DNA of 64,000 nucleotides from Rhizobium rhizogenes (GCF_002005205.3 NZ_CP019702.2:1051001-1115000), one strand, 5' to 3'; positions 35,614 to 44,852 are shown, counted from the first letter of the stretch. Notes: generated by a model not told the origin, from the letters alone. A program made the numbers and translations.

Positions 35614-36254
35614 GCGGATGTCCTCACTGCGGATTGTGAAAGCTGCTGCTTGAGCGCCCCAAGGGCGCGGCTTGCGAATTCCAGACGGTCCTGCCCCCAG
35701 AAGAGTTCGCCGTTCACCACATAGGTCGGCGTTCCGAAAATCCCGAGACGTTCGGCCTCTGCCAGATTTCCCTGCCATTCCGCCACGATGTCTTCCGGCT
35801 GCGGATCGCGCACGAGGGCAGCGCCTTCCGAGCCGAGGACTGCCTGCGCGATGACGCGGAGCGTCTCGGGATCGGCAATGTCACGATCTTCGCTCCACAA
35901 GGCGCGCTGGATGGCGAAGGACAGGCCGATCGCATCGAGCCCGGCCTTCTGCGCGGCGATGACGAGCTGCGCGGCCCGTTCGATGGTGGCGCAGGGGTAA
36001 AATTTCGGCGTCAGGTTGAGCGGCATGTCGAGATAACGCCGCCACCGGTCCAGTTCCACGGCATGATAGCTCTGCCGGGCGTCCGGGCGGCTGCGTAGCG
36101 GAATGCCGCCATTGGCCTCGATGATGCGGATGGGCCGCAGGACGATTTCGGCACCATGCGTGCGGGCGACGTCCACAGCCCGTGGCGCACCGAAATAGGC
36201 CCATGGCGAGGAAATCCCGTAAAATATCTCCAGTTTCAGCGCCGCTTCAGCCAT
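35610..36254 (-). CDS. DsbA-fold protein, 2-hydroxychromene-2-carboxylate isomerase-like
   Basis: 214 residues from ATG 36254, with AAGGAG at proper spacing; an ATG two codons earlier is too close to that site. Thioredoxin/GST-kappa-like fold: 'LEIFYGISSPWAYFGAPRAVDVARTHGAEIVLRPI' at the N-terminus, where Ser of 'SSPWAY' replaces the DsbA cysteines, and 'GIFGTPTYVVNGELFWGQDRLEFA' at the C-terminus with its cis-proline. Family members isomerise aromatic ring-cleavage products with glutathione. Flanking monooxygenase genes make a role in breakdown of an aromatic or thiol-containing compound plausible. Confidence 0.82.
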   Translation of the reverse strand: MAEAALKLEIFYGISSPWAYFGAPRAVDVARTHGAEIVLRPIRIIEANGGIPLRSRPDARQSYHAVELDRWRRYLDMPLNLTPKFYPCATIERAAQLVIAAQKAGLDAIGLSFAIQRALWSEDRDIADPETLRVIAQAVLGSEGAALVRDPQPEDIVAEWQGNLAEAERLGIFGTPTYVVNGELFWGQDRLEFASRALGALKQQLSQSAVRTSA

Positions 36255-37746
36255 TGGCATGCTCCTTGATCCTGTCCTGCGCGTCCGCGTCGCGCCATTC
36301 CTCGCCGGTGATTTCAGCAGTGTCGTGGTTCATGAAAGTCTCGAAATGACGGGCGCGGTCTTCGACGAAGAGAGACCGGGCGATGCCCTGCGCCAGACGC
36401 TCCGCCCCCTGGCTGACGGCCGGAATGCCGCTGGTGATTTTTCCGTGGGAAGGAACAGCCGGATAAGCGAAGCAATGAATGCGGGAAATCGGCTCCGCCA
36501 CGGCAGCTGGAAGATCCGGTTTCGGCAGAAATTCGAAGGCCGGCCCGAGATAGGGATAGGACCCCAGCGCGTCATTCTCCTCACCGGCGGGCGGCTGGTA
36601 GGTGTCGCGCCAGAGCAGGACACGGTCGCTCAGGGCCGCAAATTCCGGCCGCCTGGCGAAATCGACATCGAAGCCGGTGGCGAAAATGATGAGATCGGCT
36701 GGATAGTGCCCCTTCGGGGTCTCGATTTCCATAGCATCGCCCACCTCCGTAAGACTGAGGACGGGACTGCCCAGGTGGAAAAACGCATTGTCATGACGCG
36801 AGACACGAAGGACGCTGTGGCGCGGCGGCGGGATCTGTGTGCGCTCTGCCTCGACCATGAAGGCCCAGCGGTCGGCATCGGGCAGGCCGATATAGCCGTG
36901 AGTCATGCCGAGACTGGCGATACCGCCGAATTTTTCGACCCGGGGGATATCAGGCCTGCGAATGAAAAGATCGACGCGGGCGGCCCCCGCCTCCAGTGCC
37001 GCGGCTGCATTGTCCATCGCCGAAGCCCCGGCACCGACCACCGCGACACGCTTGCCACGCAATGCGCTCACATCGAACACATCGCCGCTGTGGCGCACGA
37101 AACGGGCGGGAACCGTTTTCGCCACATCCGGCAGGCGCGGCGCACCGAGACCATCGAGCCCCGTCGCCAGGATCACCCGACGCGCCAGAACCCTTGCTGG
37201 ACCTTCCGGCCCCAGAAAATCGAGAGAGAGCAGGCCATCCTCGCGCAGAACAAGACCAGCAAGTTCCGTATCGTTGCTCACCGGCAGCGCCAGCACATTG
37301 CGGTACCAGACCATGTAAGCCATCCAGGCCTCACGCGGTATGAGCGCCATCTCCTCATAGGCGCGCGCGCCGAACTGCGCCTCGAACCACGCGCGGAATG
37401 TCAGGGAGGGTACGCCGAGCGCCGGCCCGGCCAGTTCCTTGCGGGTGCGCAGCGTTTCCATTCGTGCACTTGTCACCCACGGCCCTTCCAACCCGCTCGA
37501 TGCCCTGTCGAAAGCGCGGATATTGTCGATCCCGGCAAATGAAAGAGCGGCAAGCGCGGTCAGCCCACAAAGCCCCGCACCGATGACAGCGACATCCAGC
37601 ACTTCGACACCGTTGAGATGGGTGCGCGGCACCCACGGCCTGGCCGGGCGCTCAAGCAGGGCGAGTTCCTGCGCAAGCCTCGCCTCCAGCGCCGGCAAGC
37701 CGCCCGCATCCACGGACATTGCATCGGTTTTGTGATCTTCAATCAT
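36247..37746 (-). CDS. Flavin-containing monooxygenase/NAD(P)-binding oxidoreductase
   Basis: 499 residues. FAD motif 'LDVAVIGAGLCGLTALAALSFAG' lies near residues 50-72, and the second nucleotide motif 'KRVAVVGAGASAMDNAAAALEAGA' near 230. 'LIIFATGFDVDFARRPEFAAL' is the late ATG-type signature of FMO/Baeyer-Villiger relatives. Full length and first gene of the seven-gene minus-strand operon running to the esterase. It is divergent from the LLM-type monooxygenase gene at 38126; the two monooxygenases may act on the same substrate class. Confidence 0.85.
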   Translation of the reverse strand: MIEDHKTDAMSVDAGGLPALEARLAQELALLERPARPWVPRTHLNGVEVLDVAVIGAGLCGLTALAALSFAGIDNIRAFDRASSGLEGPWVTSARMETLRTRKELAGPALGVPSLTFRAWFEAQFGARAYEEMALIPREAWMAYMVWYRNVLALPVSNDTELAGLVLREDGLLSLDFLGPEGPARVLARRVILATGLDGLGAPRLPDVAKTVPARFVRHSGDVFDVSALRGKRVAVVGAGASAMDNAAAALEAGAARVDLFIRRPDIPRVEKFGGIASLGMTHGYIGLPDADRWAFMVEAERTQIPPPRHSVLRVSRHDNAFFHLGSPVLSLTEVGDAMEIETPKGHYPADLIIFATGFDVDFARRPEFAALSDRVLLWRDTYQPPAGEENDALGSYPYLGPAFEFLPKPDLPAAVAEPISRIHCFAYPAVPSHGKITSGIPAVSQGAERLAQGIARSLFVEDRARHFETFMNHDTAEITGEEWRDADAQDRIKEHANG

Positions 37747-38125
37747 GTTATTTCTGAATTAATGCGCGTTAAAAATTCTATTTAAGCATTATAAGAAACA
37801 CAGAAGCGGAGATCCGGAAAGCAAAATTCTTCTAATCATTGGCAATTTTCGGCAAATTTTGGCGCAGGCAGCGAGAAGTGAAGTTCGGCCTTCCGATTCT
37901 CCCGCTCAATGGGACTGAAACAAAACCGGCACGGGTGACGCAATCACCACCAAATTCAGAATTTCAGCAAAAATCTTTCGGTTCGGGAATCATAATCGGA
38001 ATAGTCTTTGCCGCGCCAATCCCCCGACAGGGATATCGTCGCGACGAGCGAAGGCCTGCCTGCGTCTGCGAATTCACCAGCAACGCGTCGCGCGGACCAA
38101 ACCATCAACGGGAAAGTAGAGCCCA
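37747..38125. promoter_or_regulatory. Divergent promoter region of the two monooxygenase operons
   Basis: 379 bp between the flavin monooxygenase start and the LLM monooxygenase start. The first ~120 bp are clearly AT-richer than the flanking genes (for example the run 37746-37800), as expected of promoters. No gene, strong palindrome or regulator gene is seen here; the regulator is presumably encoded elsewhere or is the LysR protein at 28.2 kb. Confidence 0.4.
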
Positions 38126-39451
38126 ATGGTAAATGACCGCAAACTGCATCTCGGCGCCTTCATGCGGCCCGTCAGTCTCCATACGGGCGCATGGCGTTAT
38201 CCGGGCGCCTTCCCGGATGCGAATTTCAATTTCGCTCATCTGGCGCGTTTCGCACAACAGCTGGAAGCCGCGAAGTTCGATGCCTTCTTCATGGCCGATC
38301 ATCTGGCGGTGCTGAACATGCCCACGGAGGCGCTGCGCCGCAGCCATACCGTCACCTCCTTCGAGCCCTTCACCCTGCTTTCGGCGCTCGCCGCCGTCAC
38401 CTCCCGCATCGGGCTGGTCGCCACCGCCTCCACCACATTCGATGAGCCCTATCACGTCGCCCGGCGTTTCGCCTCGCTTGATCATCTCAGCAACGGCCGC
38501 GCCGGCTGGAACATCGTCACCACGTCAAATCCCGACGCCGCCCGGAATTTCGGCCGCGAGCAACAGCCTGACCATGCCGAGCGCTATGGCCGCGCGCGGG
38601 AATTTTACGATGTCGTCACCGGCCTCTGGGACTCCTTTTCCGACGACGCCTTTATCCGGGATGTCGATAGCGGGCTGTTCTTCGATCCCGAAAAGATGCA
38701 TGTGCTGGATCACAAGGGACCCGAATTTTCCGTGCGCGGACCGCTCAACATCGCGCGCCCGGTGCAGGGTTGGCCCGTCATCGTGCAGGCCGGAGCTTCC
38801 GAGCCGGGACGCCAGCTTGCCGCCGAGACGGCAGAGGTGGTTTTTGCGGCAACACCCACGCTTGCGGCGGGCAAGGCTTTTTATAAGGACGTCAAGGACA
38901 GGACTGTCGCGGCCGGCCGTTCGCGCGACGGAATTGTCATCCTGCCGGGCGCTTTCGTTCTCGTCGGCGACAGCGTGGAAGAGGCGAAGGCCAAACGCGC
39001 CAAACTCGACAGCCTTGTCCATTATGACAGCGCGATCGCCTCTCTTTCGATTGCGCTCGGCCACGATGTTTCCAGCTTCGATCCCGATGGCCCGCTCCCC
39101 GATATTCCCGAGACGAACGCCAGCAAATCCAGCCGTGAAAGGGTGATCGAACTTGCCCGAAACGAGGGCCTGACGGTGCGCCAGCTTGCCCAGCGACTGG
39201 GCGGTTATGCGGGTCTTGCCTTCGTCGGCACACCAAAGACCATCGCTGACGAAATGGAGCAATGGCTCCATGAAGAGGGTTCGGACGGTTTCAACGTCAC
39301 GTTCCCTTTCCTGCCCGCCGGCCTGGACGACTTCACGACGCAGGTGGTGCCGGAGCTGCAAAGACGCGGGCTATTCCGCAAGGACTATGAGGGGCCGACA
39401 TTGCGCGACCATCTTGGCCTGCAACGACCCGCCAATCGATTTTTCACCTGA
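38126..39451 (+). CDS. LLM-class FMNH2-dependent monooxygenase (DszA/NtaA/SnaA type)
   Basis: 441 residues, matching the ~440-residue DszA/NtaA/DmoA subgroup. Features: 'LHLGAFMRPVSLHTGAWRYPG' opening, 'FDAFFMADHLAV', 'GLVATASTTFDEPYHVARRFASLDHLSNGRAGWNIVTTSN' and 'GWPVIVQAGASEPGRQLAAETAEVVFAA'. These enzymes use reduced FMN from a separate reductase to cleave C-S or C-N bonds in sulfones, sulfonates, thioethers or chelators. It is followed by an SsuABC-like importer, suggesting sulfur scavenging from an organosulfur compound. No flavin reductase is encoded in the window. Confidence 0.88.
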   Translation: MVNDRKLHLGAFMRPVSLHTGAWRYPGAFPDANFNFAHLARFAQQLEAAKFDAFFMADHLAVLNMPTEALRRSHTVTSFEPFTLLSALAAVTSRIGLVATASTTFDEPYHVARRFASLDHLSNGRAGWNIVTTSNPDAARNFGREQQPDHAERYGRAREFYDVVTGLWDSFSDDAFIRDVDSGLFFDPEKMHVLDHKGPEFSVRGPLNIARPVQGWPVIVQAGASEPGRQLAAETAEVVFAATPTLAAGKAFYKDVKDRTVAAGRSRDGIVILPGAFVLVGDSVEEAKAKRAKLDSLVHYDSAIASLSIALGHDVSSFDPDGPLPDIPETNASKSSRERVIELARNEGLTVRQLAQRLGGYAGLAFVGTPKTIADEMEQWLHEEGSDGFNVTFPFLPAGLDDFTTQVVPELQRRGLFRKDYEGPTLRDHLGLQRPANRFFT

Positions 39452-39604
39452 ATAACGCGCCGTCGCGCCGATTGCGCTCCCGGTAGGGAGATTTTCCACG
39501 CGGCTCGCAAAGTTTGGCATGAGGTTCCAGAAGGGCGGATTGACCTCGAAAACACCCGCCCATACCCTTTAAATACACAAAATACATAAATTAGGTGAAT
39601 TAAT

Positions 39605-40600
39605 ATGAAGGCTGAACATTCCCGCCGCCAGATCCTCAAATTCGGCATTGCCGGCGCTCTTGCCGCACCGCTTGCCACGGGCAAGGCGCTGGCCCAGAAT
39701 TCCCCGGAATTTCCTGCCGAGCTGAAGCTGGACTGGGGATTCTACTCCTCCCATACGCTGCTGATAAAGAACAAGGGCTGGCTTGAGGAGGCTTTCAAGG
39801 ATGTCGGCACGAAGATTACCTGGGTGCAATCCCGCGGCAGCAACAATTCGCTCGAATTCCTGAAGGTCGGTTCGACGGATTTTGCCGGCTCGGCTGCCCT
39901 TTCCGCCTTTCTCGCGCGCGCCAATGGCGTGCCGCTGAAGGTGATCTATGTGGCGAGCTGGGGCGGTTCCTCCATCATTCAGGTGCGCCCGGATTCGCCT
40001 ATCAAAACCGTCGCCGATCTCAAGGGCAAGACCATTGCGGTCACCAAGGGCACCGCGCCCTATTTCACCCTCGTGCGCGCGCTTGACCAGAACAAGCTGT
40101 CCGTCAACGACCTCAAGGTCGTGAACCTGCAGCATCCGGAAGGTTTCAACGCGCTTCAGCAGGGTCAGGTGGATGCCTGGGTCGGCATTGATCCGCACAC
40201 GTCCCAGGCCGAGCTTGCCGGCGACCGGGCGATTTTCGACGAGCGCAGCTGGCGCGACGGTAGCGTATTCAGCGTCTCCGAGGCGTTTCTGGCGAAGTAC
40301 CCGAAAGCGGTCGACAGACTTCTCGGCGTCTGGGTGCAGACGCAGAAGTGGATTCGTGAAAACAAGGGCGAATTCATCGATTTCGTCACGCAGGTCACCG
40401 GCAACGATCCCAAGATCACCAGGCTGACAATCGAGAAGCGCGACTGGAATAATCCCGTTCCGGGCGAGGAACTGCTGAACTCGATCCGCATCGTCACGCC
40501 GCTCCTGGGTGACGACGTCCTGCGCCCCGGCGTCAATGTCGACAATGTCCTGTCCTCGCTGAGCGATCCGGCACCGGCGAAAAAGGCGCTTGGCGCATGA
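39605..40600 (+). CDS. Aliphatic-sulfonate-type ABC transporter substrate-binding protein (SsuA-like)
   Basis: 331 residues. The signal sequence has a twin-arginine motif 'HSRRQILKFGIAGALAAPLATGKALAQ', so Tat export is likely. Core: 'LKLDWGFYSSHTLLIKNKGWLEEAFKDVGTKITWVQSRGSNNSLEFLKVGSTDFAGSAALSAFLARANG', 'IKTVADLKGKTIAVTKGTAPYFTLVRAL' and 'DAWVGIDPHTSQAEL', the SsuA/TauA layout. The start has an AGGTG site. It overlaps the permease gene by 4 bp. Confidence 0.9.
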   Translation: MKAEHSRRQILKFGIAGALAAPLATGKALAQNSPEFPAELKLDWGFYSSHTLLIKNKGWLEEAFKDVGTKITWVQSRGSNNSLEFLKVGSTDFAGSAALSAFLARANGVPLKVIYVASWGGSSIIQVRPDSPIKTVADLKGKTIAVTKGTAPYFTLVRALDQNKLSVNDLKVVNLQHPEGFNALQQGQVDAWVGIDPHTSQAELAGDRAIFDERSWRDGSVFSVSEAFLAKYPKAVDRLLGVWVQTQKWIRENKGEFIDFVTQVTGNDPKITRLTIEKRDWNNPVPGEELLNSIRIVTPLLGDDVLRPGVNVDNVLSSLSDPAPAKKALGA

Positions 40601-41466
40601 ATTCCCATCCGCGCGAATTCCGGCGCGTGAAACAGACTGCAGGACAGTTCCCTTCCCGATTGCCGCTTGCGCAAAGGGTGGGGAATTTCCTTGGCCGTTT
40701 CGACCTGCGCGGCGCAATCGTGCCCGTCGGGTCGCTGCTGCTGCTTGAGCTTTTCGTTCGACTCGGCTGGGTCAGCCCCTATGTGCTGCCGCCGCCTTCG
40801 GAACTTTACGATACGTTCCTGCGGCTTGCGGAAGGTCCCCTGTGGACGAATGTTGCGGCCAGTACCGCGCGCGTCTTCGTCGGCTTCGTCATCGGCTCCC
40901 TGCTCGCCATCGTCGTCGGTTCGCTCGTCGGTCTGGTGATTGCCGCCGAACGTTATCTCGAGCCGACGTTTCAGGCACTGCGAGCGGTTCCGAGCCTTGC
41001 ATGGGTGCCGCTGCTGATGATCTGGTTCGGCATCGGTGAGACCTCGAAAATCGTGCTGATCGCCAAAAGCACGTTTTTTCCCGTCTATCTCAACCTCTTC
41101 TCCGGCATCCGAAATGTCGATCGCAAGCTGGTAGAGGTGGGCGAGATGTATCGCCAGCCGCTGCCCGTTCTGGTGTGGCGAATTTTCATTCCCGCCTCCC
41201 TGCCGCATCTCTTCACCGGCCTGCGTTATGGGCTGTCGCTCGCCTGGCTGAGCGTCGTCGCGGCCGAACTTCTGGCCGCCTCGGAAGGTATCGGCTACAT
41301 GCTCTCCGACGGGCGGGAGCTTTCGCGGCCCGATCTCGTCATGATCGCCATCATCTGCCTTGCGGTGCTGGGCAAGATTTCCGACAGCCTCTTCAAGATC
41401 TTCGAGGAGCGCTGCCTGCGCTGGCGTGACACCTATGCGCTTCACGAAGGAGGAGGTCTGCGATGA
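40597..41466 (+). CDS. Aliphatic-sulfonate-type ABC transporter permease (SsuC-like)
   Basis: 289-residue permease; N-terminal cytoplasmic tail of about 40 residues then six helices. SsuC signature 'LRAVPSLAWVPLLMIWFGIGETSKIVLIAKSTFFPVYLNLFSGIRNVDRKLVEVGEMY' and EAA-like loop 'VWRIFIPASLPHLFTGLRYGLSLAWLSVVAAELLA' are present. Overlaps both neighbours by 4 bp (ATGA), so the three transporter subunits are translationally coupled. Confidence 0.9.
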   Translation: MNSHPREFRRVKQTAGQFPSRLPLAQRVGNFLGRFDLRGAIVPVGSLLLLELFVRLGWVSPYVLPPPSELYDTFLRLAEGPLWTNVAASTARVFVGFVIGSLLAIVVGSLVGLVIAAERYLEPTFQALRAVPSLAWVPLLMIWFGIGETSKIVLIAKSTFFPVYLNLFSGIRNVDRKLVEVGEMYRQPLPVLVWRIFIPASLPHLFTGLRYGLSLAWLSVVAAELLAASEGIGYMLSDGRELSRPDLVMIAIICLAVLGKISDSLFKIFEERCLRWRDTYALHEGGGLR

Positions 41467-42191
41467 GCCTGCTCAATGTCGATGTGCGCGAAAAAGCTTT
41501 CGGCGACACGGTCATCCTTCAGGACATCCAGCTGACGCTCGGTGATGGCGAAGCGGCAGTTCTTCTTGGTCCCAGCGGTTGTGGGAAAAGTACCTTGCTG
41601 CGCATTGCCGCCGGCCTCGATCGGCGCTTTTCAGGCACGGTCAAGGTTCAGCAGGCAAAGGAAGATGAGGCCTCACCGCCCATCGCCTTCGTCTTTCAGG
41701 AACCCCGCCTGATGCCCTGGCTGACGGTTGCCGAAAACATAGGTTACGCCGCCGGCAAAAAATATGATGCCCGGCGGGTGGAGGGCCAGATCAACGATGT
41801 GGGCCTGAGCGGCCACGCCAGCGCGCTGCCAAAGGCCCTTTCAGGTGGCATGGCGCAACGTGTGGCTATCGCGAGAGCGCTCTATACCCGGCCGCGCATA
41901 TTGTTGCTGGATGAACCCTTCAGTGCCGTGGACGCCTTCACGCGGATGAAATTGCAGGACCTCGTGCTGAAAATCGTCGAACAGCGCGGAATTTCCTTCC
42001 TGCTCGTCACCCACGATATCGATGAAGCACTCTATCTCGGTGACCGGATATACATGATGGGCGCCCATGACGGCCGTATCCAGCAGCGGATAGAGGTGGA
42101 CGTGCCGCGCCCGCGTGACCGAAGATCACCGCAACTCGCCAGCCTCAAGAACGAGGTGCTGACCGCCCTGCACAATGCCCACGTCATCTGA
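41463..42191 (+). CDS. Aliphatic-sulfonate-type ABC transporter ATP-binding protein (SsuB-like)
   Basis: 242-residue ATPase. Walker A GPSGCGKST, Q-loop 'FVFQEPRLMPWLTV', signature 'LSGGMAQRVAIARAL' and Walker B 'ILLLDEPFSAVDAFTRMKLQ', as in SsuB/TauB. Last gene of the LLM monooxygenase-importer operon. A perfect stem (42246-42264) follows and separates it from the convergent PLP-enzyme gene. Confidence 0.92.
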   Translation: MSLLNVDVREKAFGDTVILQDIQLTLGDGEAAVLLGPSGCGKSTLLRIAAGLDRRFSGTVKVQQAKEDEASPPIAFVFQEPRLMPWLTVAENIGYAAGKKYDARRVEGQINDVGLSGHASALPKALSGGMAQRVAIARALYTRPRILLLDEPFSAVDAFTRMKLQDLVLKIVEQRGISFLLVTHDIDEALYLGDRIYMMGAHDGRIQQRIEVDVPRPRDRRSPQLASLKNEVLTALHNAHVI

Positions 42192-42245
42192 AGGCTGCGG
42201 CCCCGCCAGAACAGTCGGCGTCAGGCTGGCAGGCGAGGCTGAGCG

Positions 42246-42264
42246 GCGGCAGAGAATCTGCCGC
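42246..42264. terminator. Stem-loop between convergent SsuB-like and PLP enzyme genes
   Basis: GCGGCAGA-GAA-TCTGCCGC, perfect 8-bp stem with a 3-base loop, followed on the plus strand within 15 bases by a short T run (cggtttt). It lies 55 bp after the SsuB stop, so it probably serves as the terminator of the sulfonate-type operon. Confidence 0.45.
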
Positions 42265-42311
42265 GGCATTTCGCGGTTTTGCATCCACTCGGGGCTACAT
42301 CTCCCCCCGCG

Positions 42312-43595
42312 TCATGACTTGTCCAACGAGAGGGCCAGATCAGCGACAAGATCATCGGGATGCTCGATACCGATTGACAGCCGGATTGTGGAATCCAGCA
42401 CACCGATACGCTGGCGAACATCGGCGGGAACTCCCGAATGCGTCATGGTTGCCGGATGAGAAGCAAGAGACTCCGTACCGCCAAGGCTTACCGCAAGCTT
42501 GAATATGGTCAGGGCATTGAGGAATTTGAAGGATGCGGCCTGGCCGCCGATGATGTCAAACGAGAAGGTCGATCCCGCACCGGAACATTGAGCGGCAAAT
42601 ACCTTGCCCACGGCGGAGGCCGGATCGCTGAACGGCAGGTAATGGATTCTTTCGACCTTCGGGTGCGTCTTCAGGAATTCAGCCACGACCCTGGCGTTGT
42701 TGTCCGCCCGCTCCATCCGGATCTGCAGCGTCTCAAGGGAGCGGCCAAGCATCCAGCATGAATGCGGATCAAGCTGCGTGCCGATCGCTCCGCGCAACGC
42801 CTTCACCTGCTTCATGACATCCTTCCGGCCGAGCGCAGCCCCGGCAATGAGGTCGGAGTGCCCGCCAACATATTTCGTCAGCGAATAGAGCGAAATATCG
42901 GCGCCATGCTCGATGGGCCGCTGGAACACCGGGCCGAGAAGCGTGTTGTCGCAGGCGATGATCGGCCTGTGCCCCTGCTTTTGACCGATCACATCAGCGA
43001 CACGGCCCATCATCGCGATGTCGACAATGCTGTTTGTCGGATTGGCGGGGGTTTCGATAAGGATGACAGACACCCGGCCCTTCGCCATCGCCTCCTCTGC
43101 CGCAGCCATCACCGAGGCCTCGCTGACACCGTCGGCGAAACCCACTGCCGACACGCCGAAATTATGGAAGGTCTTCGCCAGCAGCGTCTCCGTGCCACCA
43201 TATAGGGGCTGGGAATGGAGCACGGTGTCGCCGGGCCGGACGAAGGCGAAAAGCGTCGTTGAAATGGCGGACATGCCGGAGGAGAAGAGCGCACAGCTCT
43301 CCGTACGTTCATAAACGGCAAGGCGATCCTCAACGATCTCGCTGTTCGGATGGTTGAAACGCGAATAGACGAGGCCCGCGCCCCTGCCCTCCGGCGGCTC
43401 CTTGCGCCCGGAGACGTAATCGAAGAAGTCGCGCCCGTCTTCCGCCGACTTGAAGACGAAAGTCGACGTCAGAAACACAGGCGGCTTTACGGCGCCCTCC
43501 GACAGTTCCGGATCATATCCGTAATTGAGCATCTGGGTCTCGGGATGGAGAGCGTGGTTGCCGATATGGGTTTTGGACGGATGCGGCGCGGTCAT
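42312..43595 (-). CDS. Cys/Met-metabolism PLP-dependent enzyme (cystathionine gamma-synthase / methionine gamma-lyase family)
   Basis: 427 residues of the trans-sulfuration enzyme fold. Opening '[36 protein letters not shown]', '[20 protein letters not shown]', Tyr-containing cofactor loop '[14 protein letters not shown]', '[14 protein letters not shown]' and the PLP-lysine segment '[16 protein letters not shown]' are all visible. Members interconvert cystathionine, homocysteine or methionine. It is divergent from an Lrp-type regulator and next to the organosulfur operon, which suggests handling of the sulfur amino-acid product, but the exact reaction cannot be assigned. Confidence 0.88.
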   Translation of the reverse strand: MTAPHPSKTHIGNHALHPETQMLNYGYDPELSEGAVKPPVFLTSTFVFKSAEDGRDFFDYVSGRKEPPEGRGAGLVYSRFNHPNSEIVEDRLAVYERTESCALFSSGMSAISTTLFAFVRPGDTVLHSQPLYGGTETLLAKTFHNFGVSAVGFADGVSEASVMAAAEEAMAKGRVSVILIETPANPTNSIVDIAMMGRVADVIGQKQGHRPIIACDNTLLGPVFQRPIEHGADISLYSLTKYVGGHSDLIAGAALGRKDVMKQVKALRGAIGTQLDPHSCWMLGRSLETLQIRMERADNNARVVAEFLKTHPKVERIHYLPFSDPASAVGKVFAAQCSGAGSTFSFDIIGGQAASFKFLNALTIFKLAVSLGGTESLASHPATMTHSGVPADVRQRIGVLDSTIRLSIGIEHPDDLVADLALSLDKS

Positions 43596-43690
43596 TTCCG
43601 ATGATCCCTCAGCTGGCGTTGAACTGTCTGCAGGTTACATGCAATCAGGCCAAAATACCTTGCATTTTAGGGCGCGGACATATCTGATGG

Positions 43691-43704
43691 CGCAATATAT
43701 TGCG
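43691..43704. promoter_or_regulatory. Palindrome in the PLP enzyme/Lrp divergent promoter
   Basis: CGCAATATATTGCG is a perfect 14-bp palindrome, ending 14 bp before the Lrp start. AT-centred symmetric sites of this size are typical of Lrp/AsnC operators, so control of both divergent genes is likely. Confidence 0.5.
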
Positions 43705-43718
43705 GAGAATTCTCAATT

Positions 43719-44177
43719 ATGTCGCAGAAAATTGCGGACCAGATCGACAAACGGATACTCCGGGAATTGTCTGCCGATGCGCGGGTCACAAACAACGAAC
43801 TGGCCGAGCGGGTCGGGCTATCGGCATCTGCGTGTCTGCGGCGGCTTAGGCGGCTGGAGGAGATGGGGGCGATCAAGGGGTATTCCGCAATCATCGATCC
43901 GGCAATCGAGGGATGGACCATGACCGCCCTTGCGTCCGTCCGCCTCAGCCGCCAGCACGATGACGAAATCCGGATGTTCGAGGCGGCCGTTCTCAACTGG
44001 GACGAGGTTCTCGAATGCCACCTGGTCACCGGCTCGAAAGATTACATGCTCAAGGTCATGTGTGGCGGGCTGGAGGACTACGAGCGCTTCATCAAGGACA
44101 AGATCGCAAAGCTGAAATGCGTCGACACCATCGAGACAAGCTTCGTCATGAACACGATAAAGGCACGACGCATCTGA
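43719..44177 (+). CDS. Lrp/AsnC-family transcriptional regulator
   Basis: 152 residues. N-terminal HTH 'DQIDKRILRELSADARVTNNELAERVGLSASACLRRLRRLEEMGAIKGYSAIID', then the RAM/ACT-like domain with 'VLECHLVTGSKDYMLKVMCGGLEDYERFIKDKI'. Such proteins form octamers that respond to amino acids. It is transcribed away from the cystathionine-synthase-family gene, whose expression it probably controls through the palindrome at 43691-43704. The ATG is preceded by GGAGA. Confidence 0.92.
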   Translation: MSQKIADQIDKRILRELSADARVTNNELAERVGLSASACLRRLRRLEEMGAIKGYSAIIDPAIEGWTMTALASVRLSRQHDDEIRMFEAAVLNWDEVLECHLVTGSKDYMLKVMCGGLEDYERFIKDKIAKLKCVDTIETSFVMNTIKARRI

Positions 44178-44318
44178 GCGTCGCAGCGATTGTGGCAATC
44201 CCCTTTTCATCCGGCGCTCTTGCTCCAGGGCCGCTATGACGGCAATGCACCATAAACGCGCGCCGCGACCCATTATCGATTGTCTGGTGCCGATAGCCGG
44301 CTATCGCACCGATGGCGA

Positions 44319-44711
44319 TCATGCCGGAAGTGACGTTTTCGACGGCACAAATTCCAGATGATCGTCACGCGCCACCAGATTGCGACGGGTAAGCCATCCA
44401 TGCCCCCAGTCCCGCAAACCAAGCAGTATCGGCGCCAATGTCCTGCCTTCCTCGGTAATTGAATACTCCACCTTGGGCGGAATGACGGCGAATACCTTCC
44501 GCTCCACGAGGCCGTCATCCTCAAGCTCCCTGAGCTGTTTGATCAGCAAACGCTGTGAGCAGTCGCCAAGTTCTCTCTTGAGTGCATTAAAGCGCAAGGT
44601 CCCCTTTAGCAGGTGATAAAGGATCATCCCCTTCCATTTACCGCTAATGAGGTTAAGGGCCGCGTACATAGTGCAGCCTGGCACCTCATCGTAGTCCCTG
44701 TCCTTGTTCAT
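44319..44711 (-). CDS. HxlR-family transcriptional regulator
   Basis: 130-residue winged-helix protein. Cys near residue 13 in 'VPGCTMYAALNLISGKWKGMILYHLLKGTLRFNALKRELGDCSQRLLIKQLRELEDDGLVERKVF' and 'PKVEYSITEEGRTLAPIL' are the HxlR/MarR-like hallmarks. HxlR members with this N-terminal Cys often sense aldehydes or quinones. It is divergent from a quinone oxidoreductase-like gene (141 bp between starts), a common regulator-target pair. Confidence 0.9.
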   Translation of the reverse strand: MNKDRDYDEVPGCTMYAALNLISGKWKGMILYHLLKGTLRFNALKRELGDCSQRLLIKQLRELEDDGLVERKVFAVIPPKVEYSITEEGRTLAPILLGLRDWGHGWLTRRNLVARDDHLEFVPSKTSLPA

Positions 44712-44852
44712 CCCGGCCTCACGACAGTATACTTTTAGACACTATATGCTGCGGATTACCCTATTTTCATTTTCGTATCCAGTTGCCAATTGCACCTGAC
44801 CACGCGCGCCGCTTCCAAAGGCGTGAGGACAAAGATGCAAGGAGTATGCAGC

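Noticed and set aside
33844..35724. 626-codon open frame on the plus strand
   Set aside because: Antisense to the PotD-like and dipeptidase genes; no start signal or family motif.
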